Shown: positions 1 to 10,517 of the stretch, in pieces
Layout of the letters: the number at the start of each line of letters is the position of its first letter
Position numbering within the stretch: position 1 is the stretch's first letter
Assembly: GCA_037447655.1 (NCBI GenBank)
Contig: JBBHKE010002707.1
Span: 1-64,000, forward strand
Length of the DNA stretch: 64,000 nucleotides
From: Zygnema cylindricum
Taxonomy: Eukaryota; Streptophyta; Zygnematophyceae; Zygnematales; Zygnemataceae
Reading direction: 5' to 3'
Made by a program: the position numbers and the translations under genes
The notes under the pieces: model-generated
What the model was told of the DNA's origin: nothing
The model's database searches: none
Seen by the model: only the letters and a program-made list of their open reading frames with translations

Positions 1-158
1 AAATTCGCTGTACCGGAATGAAGGGAATCTGGAATCTGGACGCTTTGAAGCAGGAATTAGAATATTGCAGAGTGAAAGGAGGGGAAGGTTTGAAAGCTGA
101 AATTTGGTACACAAGTAACTTCGACTTTTCCATTTTTGAGAAAATTCGCCTACTCTGA
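1..158 (+). CDS. R1 family protein, copy 1, C-terminal part only
   Basis: This is the last ~52 codons of a protein that recurs at 6751-7371 (-) and 15576-16184 (+). It enters the window already open and stops with TGA at 156-158. The block GMKGIWNLDAL is identical in all three copies, while the extreme C-terminus (SNFDFSIFEKIRLL) differs. I do not recognise the family and see no catalytic motif in this part. It is followed by the same 3' flank as the other copies, so it belongs to a repeat unit of at least 1.6 kb. The 5' part lies outside the window. Confidence 0.5.
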   Translation, partial: IRCTGMKGIWNLDALKQELEYCRVKGGEGLKAEIWYTSNFDFSIFEKIRLL

Positions 159-1301
159 GGAATTTGAAATCTCCAAAAACGTTTTTGATGCCAGCTATGT
201 TTTTAAGTCCGAGATCGAACGAGGAAAATTGACAAGATTATCCCGTTTTTTGTCAGAATGCAAACGTTTTTTTAAAGTGCGAGCAACTATTTTTTTAGTG
301 CGCACCACACTAGACGAGAAATTAGTGCTTTTGGCGCTTTTAGGACTTCTAGAATTTTGCAGTCGATAAAGGTTTTGCAAACTATGGTGTACACAAGTTT
401 TTGGTTGAGGTGGATTTGTGTAATTAACATGATGTAGTTATATATAAGATTAGTGGGTGAAAACAGTTATGTTGTTCGAGCCAACCCGATGTATACTGGA
501 AAGATTTCTGGTTTCATATGTAAATCCTGCGGAACTATTTAATTCTGCTCTGCCATTCTTTTTTTACTGCGAACAATGTTTTCAATTCTGTCTTTTGCAG
601 CTTCTTTCTGTAGTTCCAAAGTTCTGGTTTCTCCTTTTTGCTCCGGTTGCCTGATTTTCTGCCTTGTATTTGCTTTTTTTGAGCCTGGTATTATTCTTCA
701 CCTTCTCTGGTAATCGAGTGGAAATCATTGTTTTAAGCAGAGAACAAAGAGCATAAAATTCCCGAACACGAAATGTCGCTAAACGGAATTCAAATGCTTT
801 GAAACAAAAAATACACTCCCCAATGTTGTTGTTTCACCTGCAAAAAGTTTCAAGTGCACTGCCCATCGACATCAGTCGTAAACATTTCTCGGGAAATCAA
901 AGTAACCTCTGTCGTCACATAAGTTTCAGTTTCTGGTCATGATCGGAAGGTGAGATCTCTGGATTTCCATCGATTGGCTCAAAAACAGAATCCAGCAGTC
1001 GGTCACTGAGTCAGAAGACTTTCTCTGCTTGAAAATGTTCAGCACCAATATCGATGGGCAATATAATGTTGATTGTACAAAAAGTGGCTGACTGTGTACT
1101 GTCCTGGGATTTCTAACGAGCAAACGAAAAACACCAGTTTTAAGCTCACTCCTCGCTATGCTTTTGATGAGTGGCTGCGGTTACCGATTGAAAATACTTT
1201 AAGTGGCCGAAAAAGGCAAAAAGGGGAATTGCGGATTCGGAGAGCCCAGAAAGCAGTGAAAACGAACAGGCAAAGAAAAACAGAAACGTGAAGGCAAAGC
1301 A

Positions 1302-1560
1302 AAGGTGGAGGACAAAGATTCGGATGTTAGAAGTGATGTGGATAACGACGATGCTTATCGGAAGGTCGGGAAAATAGTCTTATTCAATGGTTCTAATTGT
1401 TTTGTGTGGAAGAAACACATCAAAGGACGGGTGATTCTAAAAAAATCTGTGGAAGATACTTTAGTGAATGGCGAGGAAAAGTAGCATAAGGTACTGAAAG
1501 GCTGAAAGTTGTGGTTGCGAACGGATATATACGCCACAAGAATCGTCAGCTTTCATGACA
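1302..1560 (+). pseudogene. Ty1/copia gag-like remnant (R1 copy 1)
   Basis: Translation around 1355-1550 gives pieces resembling the N-terminal gag/UBN2 domain of plant copia elements. The pattern is 'lnGSNcfvWkk...gRvilk..W', followed by a W-x(3)-D and 'ATRIV' block. A parallel, better preserved copy lies at 17212-17570. Frameshifts and a TAG break the reading frame, so this is a remnant. The assignment rests on pattern resemblance only. Confidence 0.4.
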
Positions 1561-1887
1561 GACGAAAATCACCAGTTTCTTCGACAAAGGAAAAGAGGAA
1601 AATAGACAGTTTAACGACAGGCGATATCACCAGTTTTCTGAAAAAGGATAGCTGTCAGTATTTCCTACAAAAAAACGTCCGTCTTCTAGAACCGTCTGTT
1701 TTCCCAACCGATGATAATCGTCAGGTTGAAAATAGTGATGTTGAAAAATGAAAACCGTCAGGATAAAAATAGGCAGTTTTGACACATAATCTTTCTTAGG
1801 TTGCGGTAGAGGAGAGACGAAATTATGAAGCCACGTTCTCTTTTACACCAACCCAAAATCTACAGTATTGAACCAGACTATGGAAGT

Positions 1888-2290
1888 CTATTCTCCTTCA
1901 CGAACTCTTTCTTGGTAATAATAAAATAAAATTTGTTTTTGTCGTTTGGTCGTTGACTCATCGACCAAGTGGAATATGAATGGAGTCACCTTGTGAATTC
2001 CCCCGTCCTTATCAACCCAAGGCAATTCATTCAGCCTGGCATCCAGAGTGTGGAACTTCTCCTTCGCTTTCTCGGTAAACCTCAAAAAGGTATAGTTTGT
2101 CCTCCTCCGTTCTCTCCCACACATACTTAAGTTTCATATGGTCGCTGACTCGTGCACCAAGTTTAATCCGAATAGGGTGCCCGAATCAATCCGCAGGTCC
2201 ATATCGGCCCAAGAGGAAACATTCCGATTTCTTAAGAACGGCTCGAAAAGATGTGACATTTGTCCCTCTTCTAACTGTTCCCGGATGGTC
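1888..2290 (-). pseudogene. Unidentified coding-like remnant, tandemly duplicated
   Basis: On the minus strand, an open stretch at 1888-2124 includes LNELPWVDKDGGIHKV and FHLVDESTTKRQ. A second stretch at 2147-2290 carries a related pattern (DLRIDSGTLFGLNLVHES). At DNA level the two resemble each other around GTCGYTGACTCRT and ACCAAGT. This suggests a decayed tandem repeat of one coding module. I cannot name the family. The segment lies directly against MITE C and shows no convincing splice signals. Confidence 0.25.
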
Positions 2291-2293
2291 TTA

Positions 2294-3248
2294 GGGTGTG
2301 TGCCCATGTGTTCAAGTAAGGGTTTTTTTCCGTCGTTTTCAAAAAAAATGGGACTTGCAACAATAAAATCTTACGCCGTACGAAAAATGGGCAAAAACCA
2401 AAGTACATCTTGCGTCATCCTAGAACTTGGACGGTACGTCTATTTGGCGTTATTATCATCGCGACCCTCTTCCACGTCATGCCAACTCATCTTCACACTT
2501 GCACTGGAATCAAATCACGTCTTGATTTTAATCAAAATAATACCCTGACAAATAGAAATCCGAATTGCACGCGCCAAACGTCTTCGAATTTTTTTGCACG
2601 AGTGAGTGTACATGATTTTTTTTTCCTTGCTCGTCACGCGCATGTACGTACGAAAATGACAAGCATGTACAGAAAAAAACCGGTTTGGGGTCTCGGACCT
2701 CCACTTTCATTCATGGGTCCTTTGCAAAAGTTTACGTCTCCTCGCCTCTCCCCCTCTTTCTCACTCTACTGCTCCTATTCCTCTCTTCTCTAAATGAAAT
2801 GCAGCAATAACATGGTCAAATGAAAGGATTTTTTTTCCTTTTTTTTATTAATTTTTTGTTTTAGTTTGATGACATATCGAATTATAAAAGATAACAAAAA
2901 GTAATTCCAAAGCCATGGCGGAAAATCTATGTACTAATGACGTCACAAGGTAACATGACTTCGCTATGTCATAGAACCTGAACATCTACAATGTCACAAA
3001 AACCGCGACGTTTACAACCGTCGCCGTTTTTGTAGTCGTACAACATTCGGTGTCACTTTGACAAATGCCCTCAGTTTGTTGCGTCTACGGGTGTCCAAGA
3101 TATTGGCGACGTCTACAAATGTCAAATATTTGAAGTAATGAAGGCGCAAGTAATGATTAACATAGGAACAATTTGAAAACTACACCGTAAAATCTGCGCT
3201 AAAATCCAAAGTAACATTTCAAAGTTTCGGTTACATGAGCACACACCC
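2294..3248. mobile_element. MITE, T1 family (Harbinger/Tourist-like), copy C
   Basis: The left end GGGTGTGTGCCCATGTG is inverted as CACATGAGCACACACCC on the right. The flanks are TTA and TTG, a slightly decayed TTA TSD. The interior shares blocks with copy D, such as the TCACGCGCATGTA and TTCATGGGTCCTTTG stretches, and with the other T1 copies (ACAATGTCACAAAAAC, CGTCTACAAATGTC). No transposase ORF is seen. The 3-bp TWA target and GGG-starting TIR fit PIF/Harbinger elements. Confidence 0.7.
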
Positions 3249-3357
3249 TTGTCCATCTTGTTGGAGGATTGTCCACTTCCCACTCCACACTTGTGTATTG
3301 TGTTAAAAGCAGGTTCCGCTAGTGCGCCGTTCATTGCCGTAAAGTCAGTTTGCTTGC

Positions 3358-3431
3358 GGCTGGGTAGCTCAGTTGGTAAAGCTTCTGTACGATTAACACA
3401 AGGTCCCCGGTTCGATCCACGACTAGTCCAT
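3358..3431 (+). ncRNA. tRNA-like sequence inside TRIM LTR1
   Basis: The A box TAGCTCAGTTGG (3365-3376) and B box GGTTCGATCC (3409-3418) are 44 nt apart, the spacing of a class I tRNA. Six of seven acceptor pairs form (GGCTGGG with ACTAGTC), and four of five anticodon-stem pairs form (TCTGT with ACACA). The T stem is weak (3 of 5) and U33 is replaced by C, so it is unlikely to be a working tRNA. It could still act as a polymerase III promoter. It sits within the LTR and is not an independent gene. Confidence 0.6.
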
Positions 3432-3660
3432 TTTCCAAAGTTTTCACTTTGGCGCCCATGCGATACGTAGAATATCGTTGATCCTCAACATGGTATTGGA
3501 GCAAGGGGGCGTTGGCAAGCCACATGCGATGGATTACATCGGGAGGGGGCGTGTTGGAGGATTGTCCACTTCGGAATCCACACGTGTGTATCTTGTTAAA
3601 AGCTGCCTCTGCCAGTGCGCCATTCATTGCCGCAAAGTCGGTTTCAGGCGCATGCATGCA

Positions 3661-3712
3661 CATTGGGTAGCGCAGTTGGTAGAGCTAGTGTACGGCTAAC
3701 ACAAGGTCCTGG
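3661..3712 (+). ncRNA. tRNA-like sequence in truncated TRIM LTR2 (5' half)
   Basis: This corresponds to the LTR1 tRNA-like segment. It carries a perfect A box TAGCGCAGTTGG and a GTGT/ACAC anticodon stem. The T arm is lost where LTR2 breaks off into CT-rich sequence near 3715. Confidence 0.45.
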
Positions 3713-3719
3713 ACATCTT

Positions 3720-3866
3720 CCACCTTTCCATCTCTCTCACACGCACTCTCACATGGACCAATCGATCAAAAAATGTCTCCATCCATCCCGCCCTCCCTAC
3801 CTCGCTCTCTCCTTACCTCCCTCCCTCCCTCTCAGCTCCTCCCTCCCCTCCCTCAAAAGAAATAGA
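3720..3866. repeat. CT-rich simple sequence
   Basis: CTCCCTCC-type polypyrimidine sequence follows the broken TRIM LTR. From 3867 to 4170 the sequence is A-rich and unassigned. Confidence 0.6.
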
Positions 3867-4173
3867 GGCCATGAAAGGCAAAAAAATAAAGAAAAGACAA
3901 AAGATGTAAAGGCCAAATAACAAGTGAAGGCAAGTGAACATGTGAAGCCAAAGGTAAGCAAAAGACAAAGGTGAATTGATGACAAACAAGAGAAACTTTT
4001 GAGAAATTTGTCGTCAAAAATGTCTTCGTTAATTGATAAAATACATAGACGACAATTCACAAAGGAATCTAGAAAAAGAGATTCTGCTAAGAATATTTCT
4101 ACATTACAAAAGATATGTACAAACCACAAAGAAGTACATTGCGCTAAAATAAAGTAAGTGTACTTTCATAGTA

Positions 4174-4386
4174 CACCGCCAATCGTTATTAGCGTTGTGT
4201 ACGCTAATTCCGTCCCTCTTTTTTTTTATTATTCTCAAATAGAATTATCCATACTATTTAAAAAAAACCCTTTCCTAATTAGAGTAAACAATTTCTTCGA
4301 AAATTTCCAAATTCCCAATTAGCGTAAACCACGCTAATTATTCGTATACTCTAAAGAAACTTCTACGATAATAGCGATTGGCGGTG
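4174..4386. mobile_element. MITE, T3 family (mariner/Stowaway-like), copy 1
   Basis: The inverted ends CACCGCCAATCGTTATTAG and CTAATAGCGATTGGCGGTG (approximate) are flanked by TA on both sides (4172-4173, 4387-4388). The TA target fits Tc1/mariner. The element is 213 bp with AT-rich inner arms and no ORF. Confidence 0.8.
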
Positions 4387-5277
4387 TAGCGTTCAGGACT
4401 TAATAGGTATGGATTTAGAGATAAGATTTTAGCGGGCTTTCAATACCATCTCTCCCCTACTTTTTTTCTATTTTGTGCCTACTCCCTCCTTTTCAATCAT
4501 CCCCGCTTTCCTTCTCTCTCCTCCGCTACACATATATTCCAATTCAAATTCTGTGTTTTTTATTATGCGTTCTAAATGTTCTAAATGTACTCATTTTCTT
4601 TTCGTGTATTATTGACTTATTTTTTGTGTTTTGTCGTCCTTTTGTGTCCAAACAAAAATGGGTTTACATATTTATAGTTTTCTATAGGTTATAGATTGTA
4701 GGTTATATGTAGCATATATGTAATTTGTGTATGTGAACAACTTACAGAAGGTAATATCTCAAGATCTTTTTTAGCAAAATTTTGAAACACATCTTTGTCG
4801 GAACTTAAAATAAAATGCACTCAAAATAAATTCTCAAAATTCAGACAACATTCACAGCGGAAGCTCATAAAAGACAAGAGGATAATCGGCCAAAAGATTT
4901 ATAAGTGTTTTGGCCGAAGCCTCTTTGCATCATTTCTCTTCTCCTCTTTTCTCTCTTAAAAATAATCTCTACAGCTGAACACTGCTGCCTATATCCTCTA
5001 CCCTAACTAGCTGACAAGGTAAAACAAGCAAACTAACATGGCGACAAACTCTCTCCCTTACACGCCTTCTTCCTTCGAAACGCAAAACTCAAAAAGAGAA
5101 GTTTCAGACGTGTCGTGTGTACACACGAATAGAACACCTATGCACGAAATGATGAAAACACCTGTACACGAAAACAAAAGTGACAATCTTGACTGCCTTC
5201 ACAACTCAAAATCCAGGGATACACTGAAGAACAAAGAAACAGAAAAAAAATAAACAAAGAAACAAAGAAATAGTAAC
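4387..5277. other. Unassigned AT-rich sequence
   Basis: No recognisable gene. A small ORF at 5038-5253 (+) has biased composition (many K, S, N) and no motif, and I do not call it. A run of A at 5249-5270 precedes the minus-strand coding-like segment. Confidence 0.4.
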
Positions 5278-5634
5278 CTCTGTTTGCGAAGTCTACTCCA
5301 TCCTCCACCAACACCACATTGGACATCCTTCCCATCAACAACTCATGGTCCTCATTATGCTTCAGAACTGCCGGCCGTACTGCCATTTGTCCTAAACCTT
5401 CGTTGCAAATTATATTCATGAGTCTGCCTCCTGTCTGTTACGCCATTAGACCATAAAAATGATGTGGAAAAAAACTGCGCTCTTCCTCTTTGTAGAGGGA
5501 TAACACAATTCCCTTTGGCTGCAGTGTAAATCTACATTTATACTTTCCCATTTGGTGGTAAATGGTTACCCGAACTGTAATGTCCTCACTCTCTTCTTTA
5601 GGGCCTCGCCCGACAACCTTCTTCAGCGCTGCTC
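5278..5634 (-). pseudogene. Exon-like coding remnant, unknown protein, one in-frame stop
   Basis: On the minus strand, a good acceptor (TTTTTTAG|GA) at about 5634 opens a frame of ~119 codons. It includes TVRVTIYHQMGKYKCRF and GRMSNVVLVEDGVDFANR and ends at a plausible donor (AG|GTTACT) at 5278. A single TAA interrupts it about halfway. Composition is that of ordinary protein rather than of simple sequence. I do not recognise the family. It could be an exon of a decayed host gene or a transposon ORF. Confidence 0.3.
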
Positions 5635-5825
5635 CTAAAAAACTGATGAATTCACCCGTTTTTTTAATTCACGAGCATCAAGAGAAGAGTTTCCATGACA
5701 ACATATGATGCTGGTTTAAACATGCGGAAAGAAGAGAAAAAAGACCTAGAAAAGACAAAAAAAAAGGTAAATTGGACGAAACCTGGATGTGGTTGGGCAG
5801 ACAACCACAGCCACATCTAAGAAGT

Positions 5826-5847
5826 AAAAAAAAAAAAAAAAAAAAAG
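5826..5847. repeat. Poly(A) run
   Basis: About 22 consecutive A residues. The surrounding 5640-6150 holds no gene that I can support. Confidence 0.7.
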
Positions 5848-6149
5848 GTAAAGGCATAGTCGACTTTCATTTTTTAATTCGAATCAAGGCAAGCTATTCT
5901 TTAAAGCAAAAGATTTTCTGGTCAGAAATCAAGATTCTTAGATTTCATTTTCATACGCCTGCAAACCTGGATTTTGCAGTCATCGATAAAAAGGAATTAG
6001 AACATGGAAACTAAATTTCATAAGGTTAAATCTAAAATTCATGACCAATTTATAGCAAATATGAGTCGTGTTTCGAATTACTTCGCAAGATTATCGGTTC
6101 CTTATTGTACAGCCGAACTTCAAAGAAAACATTGCACATTAATTTTTTG

Positions 6150-7780
6150 GCTCTTTGTTCTCTGCTTGAAAAAATGATTTCTATTTCATTACCAGAGAAG
6201 GTGAAGAATAATACCAGAATAATAACAAAGCAAATAAAAGGCAGATAATCAGAAAAACGGAGCGGAAACCACAAACCAGAACTTTGGAAAAGGAACCACA
6301 GATGAAGATGCAAAAGATACAAAATCAAAACATTGTTGGTAGTAAAAATAGAATGGCAGCGCAGAATTAAATAGTTCTGCAGGATTTACATATGAAACCA
6401 GAAATCATTCCACTATACATCCAGTTGGCTCGACCAACATAACTGTTTTCATCCACTAATTATATATTTTAACTACATTATGTTAATTACACAAATTTAC
6501 ATCAACCAAAAACTTCTGTACCCCATAGCTTGTAATTCCTTGATCGACTGCAAAATTCCAGAAGCCCTAAAAGCGCCAAAATCACTAATTCTCTTCTAGT
6601 GCAGTGCGTACTAAAAAAGAAGTTACTTGCACTTTAAAAGTACGTCTGCATTCTGACAAAAAACGGGATTTTCTTGTCAGTTTCCATCGTTCGATCTTGG
6701 ACTTAAAAACATAGCTGGCATCGAAAACATGTTTGGAGTTTTGAGATTCTTCAGACTAAGCGAATTTTTTCGGTAATGGGATCATCGAGTTTTCTTCTGT
6801 ACCAAATTTCCGCTTCCAAATCTTCAATTTCTTTCTTTCTGCAATGTTTTAATTCCTTTTTCAAAGCGTCTAGATTCCAGATTCCCTTCATTCCGGCACA
6901 ACGGATTTCCGTAAGTCCGTCTTTTTGTCGTTTTGCCACCAAACCGGTCCAATCAGGATCCGGAAGAGTTCTCGCCATGAAATGAATAATGTCGGCAAAC
7001 GTCGCGTCAATGTAATGACAGTCCTCCTCTACAAATCCTTCTTCTTTCATTTTAGCAATAAACTTTGAATCGGCGCACTCTGAAAGAATTTCCAACTTTT
7101 TCCCTTCAAAAATAGGGAGCTTAGAAGGGAAAGCGTACGGATGCTTTATCCGCCGAGATCTGGCTCTTAGTCTTTTCTTCTTGAAAAGAAGAGTATCTTC
7201 TCCTTCCTTTATAAGCTGAAACACCACTTCGTGTGTTTCCATAGAATGTGAATCTGTATACTTTACAATAAGAAAGCCTCTGAAATACCCGATGGCTTTT
7301 ACCAAACCTTTTCCAACAACTGGTATAAAATATTCGAGTAAAGTTTCCCCAAATGACGCTGCTTTATTCATTGTGGGGTTTCCCAGTGTTAAAAACGATT
7401 AAATATTCAAAAATTGTTGTTTTGGAGAACCTCAACCAAAGCCCAATGGAGATCTTCCTGTGGTTGCCAACTGTAACGCCGCTGGTCCGACAGTGTTTAA
7501 GTAACACGGAAGGAAATGAATCAGGGCGAGGGAGGTACAACCAGCCAATGGAGTCGTCGCCGCTAACTCCTAAATCTAATGTTTGACCCGGCTCCGACTT
7601 TGATTCAGAAAAGTACACGCGGGTCAGCGTTTTCTACTAGGGTACGAAACGATGGAAAATGTAGTCTTTTAGATCTAGCGATGAAAAATTGAAAATTGAA
7701 ACAAGTGAAAGTTATGAGGTTTTGGTGGATTTGTCGTCTTCCACGTCATCTGAACATGCGATGGTGCGGCTCAGGGAAAC
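6150..7780 (-). repeat. R1 repeat unit, copy 2 (inverted)
   Basis: Read on the minus strand, this matches copy 3 from about 14874 onward: the upstream block containing CATGTTCAGATGACG, the R1 ORF, then the 3' flank. Homology to copy 1 ends near 6150, so this copy lacks the gag-like end. Its outer edge at 7780 abuts TTA and MITE A. Together with copy 3 it forms a large divergent inverted pair. Confidence 0.7.
6751..7371 (-). CDS. R1 family protein, copy 2 (206 aa, function unknown)
   Basis: Intact single-exon ORF. Residues ~20-40 are hydrophobic and basic (GLVKAIGYFRGFLIVKY), followed by a mixed region. Next comes a highly conserved central block, roughly residues 75-170, with YAFPSKLPIFEGKK, DCHYIDATFADIIHFMA, DPDWTGLVAKRQKDG and GMKGIWNLDAL. 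A charged C-terminus (KHCRKKEIEDLEAEIWY) follows. Compared with copy 3, the central block differs mainly at synonymous sites (for example ACG/ACA, TTT/TTC, CTT/CTC, CCT/CCC, ATC/ATT, CGT/CGC), which suggests selection on the protein. I recognise no family or catalytic motif. It may be a transposon-carried gene or a host gene family dispersed by duplication. Confidence 0.5.
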   Translation of the reverse strand: MNKAASFGETLLEYFIPVVGKGLVKAIGYFRGFLIVKYTDSHSMETHEVVFQLIKEGEDTLLFKKKRLRARSRRIKHPYAFPSKLPIFEGKKLEILSECADSKFIAKMKEEGFVEEDCHYIDATFADIIHFMARTLPDPDWTGLVAKRQKDGLTEIRCAGMKGIWNLDALKKELKHCRKKEIEDLEAEIWYRRKLDDPITEKIRLV

Positions 7781-7783
7781 TTA

Positions 7784-8560
7784 GGGTGTGTCCCCATGTG
7801 CATAAGTAAGGGTTTTTTCTTGTCGTTTTGCTGTATAACTTAGTGCCGTACTGCCTAAGTTGCAACCGTACGAAGAAATCGCAAATTTGTAGAGTACAAT
7901 TTGCGTCATCCCTGAACTTAGATGTACGAAAAGTTGTCGTCTTGTGCTTTTCGACCCACTTCGACGACAAAAAACGTCATCTTCAACCTTATCTTTAAAA
8001 CACATGCGCGATGTGATTTAAAATTAGGTTTTTTCGATTGACAAATAGGAACATACTTTCGCACGTGCCGTAAATTTCGACAAGAATCCTACGATTTCCA
8101 AGGACAAAGAAAAGTACATAGTTCGCTATGTTTTGTCCGTTTGCGTTCTAATACGACAAATACAAGTACACAATTTGTTTGGATTTGTCCGTTTTCGTCA
8201 GTACGGATTTCTTTTTTTGCAGGGGTCTTCAAATTCCGATGCCATTTCACGTCGAGCGGACAGGCGACGCGAAGACAAAGCGCATCTTCTTCGACCGTGA
8301 AATTGCACAGGCTGGAAGGCGCTACGTCTACAATGTCACGGTAAGACATGCGACGTGACACGCAGGTAGAAAAAACAACGTGCGACCACAGATTGTAGAC
8401 GTTGACAACCGTCACAGGTACTGTCGACGTATACAATCGTCACAAGCGTAAGTTACGATTTCGTCTTACAGACATAGGGACACTTGAACACCGGGTCCGG
8501 CGGATCCGCGCTAAAATACAAAGTAATTTCGCTAAGTTACAAGTACATGGGGACACACCC
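7784..8560. mobile_element. MITE, T1 family, copy A
   Basis: The ends GGGTGTGTCCCCATGTG and CATGGGGACACACCC are near-perfect inverted repeats, with TTA duplicated at 7781-7783 and 8561-8563. The right-hand TTA is shared with the next element (copy B). The interior contains GTAGACGTTGACAACCGTCAC-type text (in part) typical of the family. No transposase. Confidence 0.8.
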
Positions 8561-8563
8561 TTA

Positions 8564-9350
8564 GGCTGCGGCCCCATGTGGCTAAGTTCGGGTTTTTTTC
8601 TGTCGTTTTCCTTTAAAACTTAGCGCCGTACTGCCTGAGTTACGACCGTACGAAGAAATTGCAAATTTGTAGAGTACAATTTGCGTCATTCTTGAACTTA
8701 GGATGTACGAAAATTTGTCGTGTTGCGTTTTTTCGACCCACTGTCACGTCATTTTCAAACTTATCATAAAACAAATCGGCAATGTGTTTTAAGCTAAGCA
8801 AATCCGTCTACACCAATCTGAAAATATATTCCCACGTGTGAAAAGATTTTAGAAGTTTTTGACGACAAAAAAAAGTACAGGGTTTGTTTGTTTTTGTCGG
8901 CTTGCATGTTGTACGGTTCTTTTTTTGGCAGGGGTCTCGACGCTGCAGTGTCATTTCACGCAAAGTTGAAAAGTCTGCGAACGTGAAAAATCTGCGAAGT
9001 AATGGCGGCCGGACGGGAGAGGTTTACGCAAAGGCATTTTGCACAACCACGGGTGCAAGGCTCTACGTCAACGATGTCACGCAAAGACATGCGACATACC
9101 AAATCCGCAAATCGTTTCAAAGAGTACGATGTGTCTTGCGACACTTCAAAAAGTTTCAAAAAAATATGGTGCGTCATCACAAATTGTACACGGTGACAGC
9201 CGTCACGGGCGTTGTCGACGTATACAATTGTTACAAACTTAAGTAACAATTTCGAATGAACACATAGAGACACTTGAAATCCGGGTCCGCCGGATCCGCG
9301 CTAAAATACAAAGTAAGTACGCTAAGTTACAACTACATGGGGCCGAAGCG
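8564..9350. mobile_element. MITE, T1 family, copy B
   Basis: The ends GGCTGCGGCCCCATG and CATGGGGCCGAAGCG are flanked by TTA at 8561-8563 and 9351-9353. The interior is clearly related to copy A (shared TTAGCGCCGTACTGCCT and TTTGTAGAGTACAATTTGC blocks). The two elements lie head to tail with one TTA between them. Confidence 0.8.
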
Positions 9351-9748
9351 TTAGTGTGAAGCGTTATGTTTATAAAGAAAATAAGCCTTCATTTTTCGTT
9401 TATTGGGATTGCCGACCAGATTCACACTGCGGCACCGACCATACGACGAATTAAAGCACTGTACTGTAGTGCTAAAATAGTAGATACGAAAAACGCGCTT
9501 CTGTAGTGCTATAATTAGTGTTGGGTATCGGGTAAATTCATATCGCGATAATATCGATATTCGATATATCGAATATCGATCGAGCAGACTCCTCGATATA
9601 TAGTACCGAGACCAACATAAATCATCGCGATATAAATCGTGATATATAGTATTTTTTTTATTTAATATTTTATATAATATGTTACTTCAGTGAAAAAGAC
9701 AAATTGCCTGATACGCCATGTACGACGTGATTTTCGTTCCGTGACTTA

Positions 9749-10442
9749 GGCCTGTTCTCCATTAGGCGCTCCCAGTAAACATGCGAAGACGTCAATTTAT
9801 GGTGTTTACTGGCATGGCGTTCCATTATGTTGTGCTAGTAAACATCGATTCTCAATTATGATTGGTGCCACGTATGCTAGTTTTCATATTCTTTAAGTCT
9901 AAAAATATTCTTCAAACTGAAAATCTGTACATAATATTTGTACGACCGGATGTAGTTAATGATTCGTACGAAATTTTTGCGACCAAATTTTAATTTTGAA
10001 ATTGAAAATCAAAATTTCGAAACGGAATGGCAAAAAGGCGCCGCAAACTTTGAAGGTAACTGATGTCAGAAGGAGCGTGCGAGGATATATCCGTCGACCT
10101 ACATACACCGTGGTAGAAGGCATATGGCGTGTACGACGTGTTCGTTTCTCGTCGCCTGTTAGTGGTGGATATTTTTCTTACATCTCACGTGTACCAATGG
10201 TAAGCGACCAATGTGAAAAACTCTCCTCGCGAGGAGAGTCTCTTCACACTGGAAGTGCGCGATTGCTTCGCGAATCTAAAAAAGTTGATCCAACGGTTGA
10301 AACTTACGCCTACAATATTGGAGCCATCCAGTTAACATGTTTCGTCATGTTTTGTCTGACAAAAAAAAAATGGTACGAATCTGTACAAAATCGTACGGCA
10401 ACCAGTAAACTACCCCACTTTTCCTCTAATGGAAGTTCACCC
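9749..10442. mobile_element. MITE, T5 family, copy i (nested in T2a)
   Basis: The left end GGCCTGTTCTCCATTAGGCG and right end CTAATGGAAGTTCACC pair imperfectly. Flanking TTA at 9746-9748 and 10443-10445. The interior carries the family hairpin ACTCTCCTCGCGAGGAGAGT (near 10221-10240), followed by GCGCGATTGCTTCGCG. A 156-aa open frame across it is not conserved in the other copies. Confidence 0.7.
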
Positions 10443-10517
10443 TTAAAGGTAGACGCTGCAAAATGAAACCGACGAAAAAGTACTAATTATGTAGCACTAG
10501 TGCTGACAGCAACAGTA

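Larger units (their letters stand above)
1..1590 (+). repeat. R1 repeat unit, copy 1 (truncated by window edge)
   Basis: After the R1 stop codon, the flank matches the flank of copy 3 (16185-17600) almost continuously. Shared landmarks are GTGTAATTAACAT near 420, the TTATGTTGTTCGAGCCAAC stretch near 468, and the gag-like block near 1310-1550. The match to copy 3 fades near 1590. R1 is therefore a dispersed repeat that carries an ORF at one end and a copia-gag-like remnant at the other. Confidence 0.7.
3259..3720 (+). mobile_element. TRIM-type miniature LTR retrotransposon, 3' LTR truncated
   Basis: LTR1 (3259-3490, 232 bp) begins TGTTGG and ends CAACA, the expected TG...CA inverted termini. 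It is followed with no gap by TGGTATTGGAGC (3491-3502), one short step from the plant initiator-Met tRNA primer site TGGTATCAGAGC. A purine run GGGAGGGGG (3541-3549) precedes a second TGTTGGAGGATTGTCC at 3552, which starts LTR2. The internal region is thus only about 61 bp with no coding capacity. LTR2 matches LTR1 to about 3715, then runs into CT-rich sequence. Both LTRs contain a tRNA-like segment. Confidence 0.75.

Noticed and set aside
1073-1291. Small ORF containing YKKWLTVYCPGISNEQ resembling a TTF-type zinc finger of hAT transposases
   Set aside because: The resemblance is a few residues and the matching copy 3 is frameshifted here; not enough to name.
3358-3431. Functional tRNA gene
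   Set aside because: Weak T stem, C at position 33, and position inside an LTR repeated 300 bp later; called tRNA-like only.
3331-3663. 110-residue minus-strand ORF
   Set aside because: It lies antisense across both TRIM LTRs and repeats because the LTRs repeat.
9996-10466. 156-residue plus-strand ORF in T5 copy i
   Set aside because: Not conserved in T5 copies ii and iii; crosses the family hairpin and the element end.
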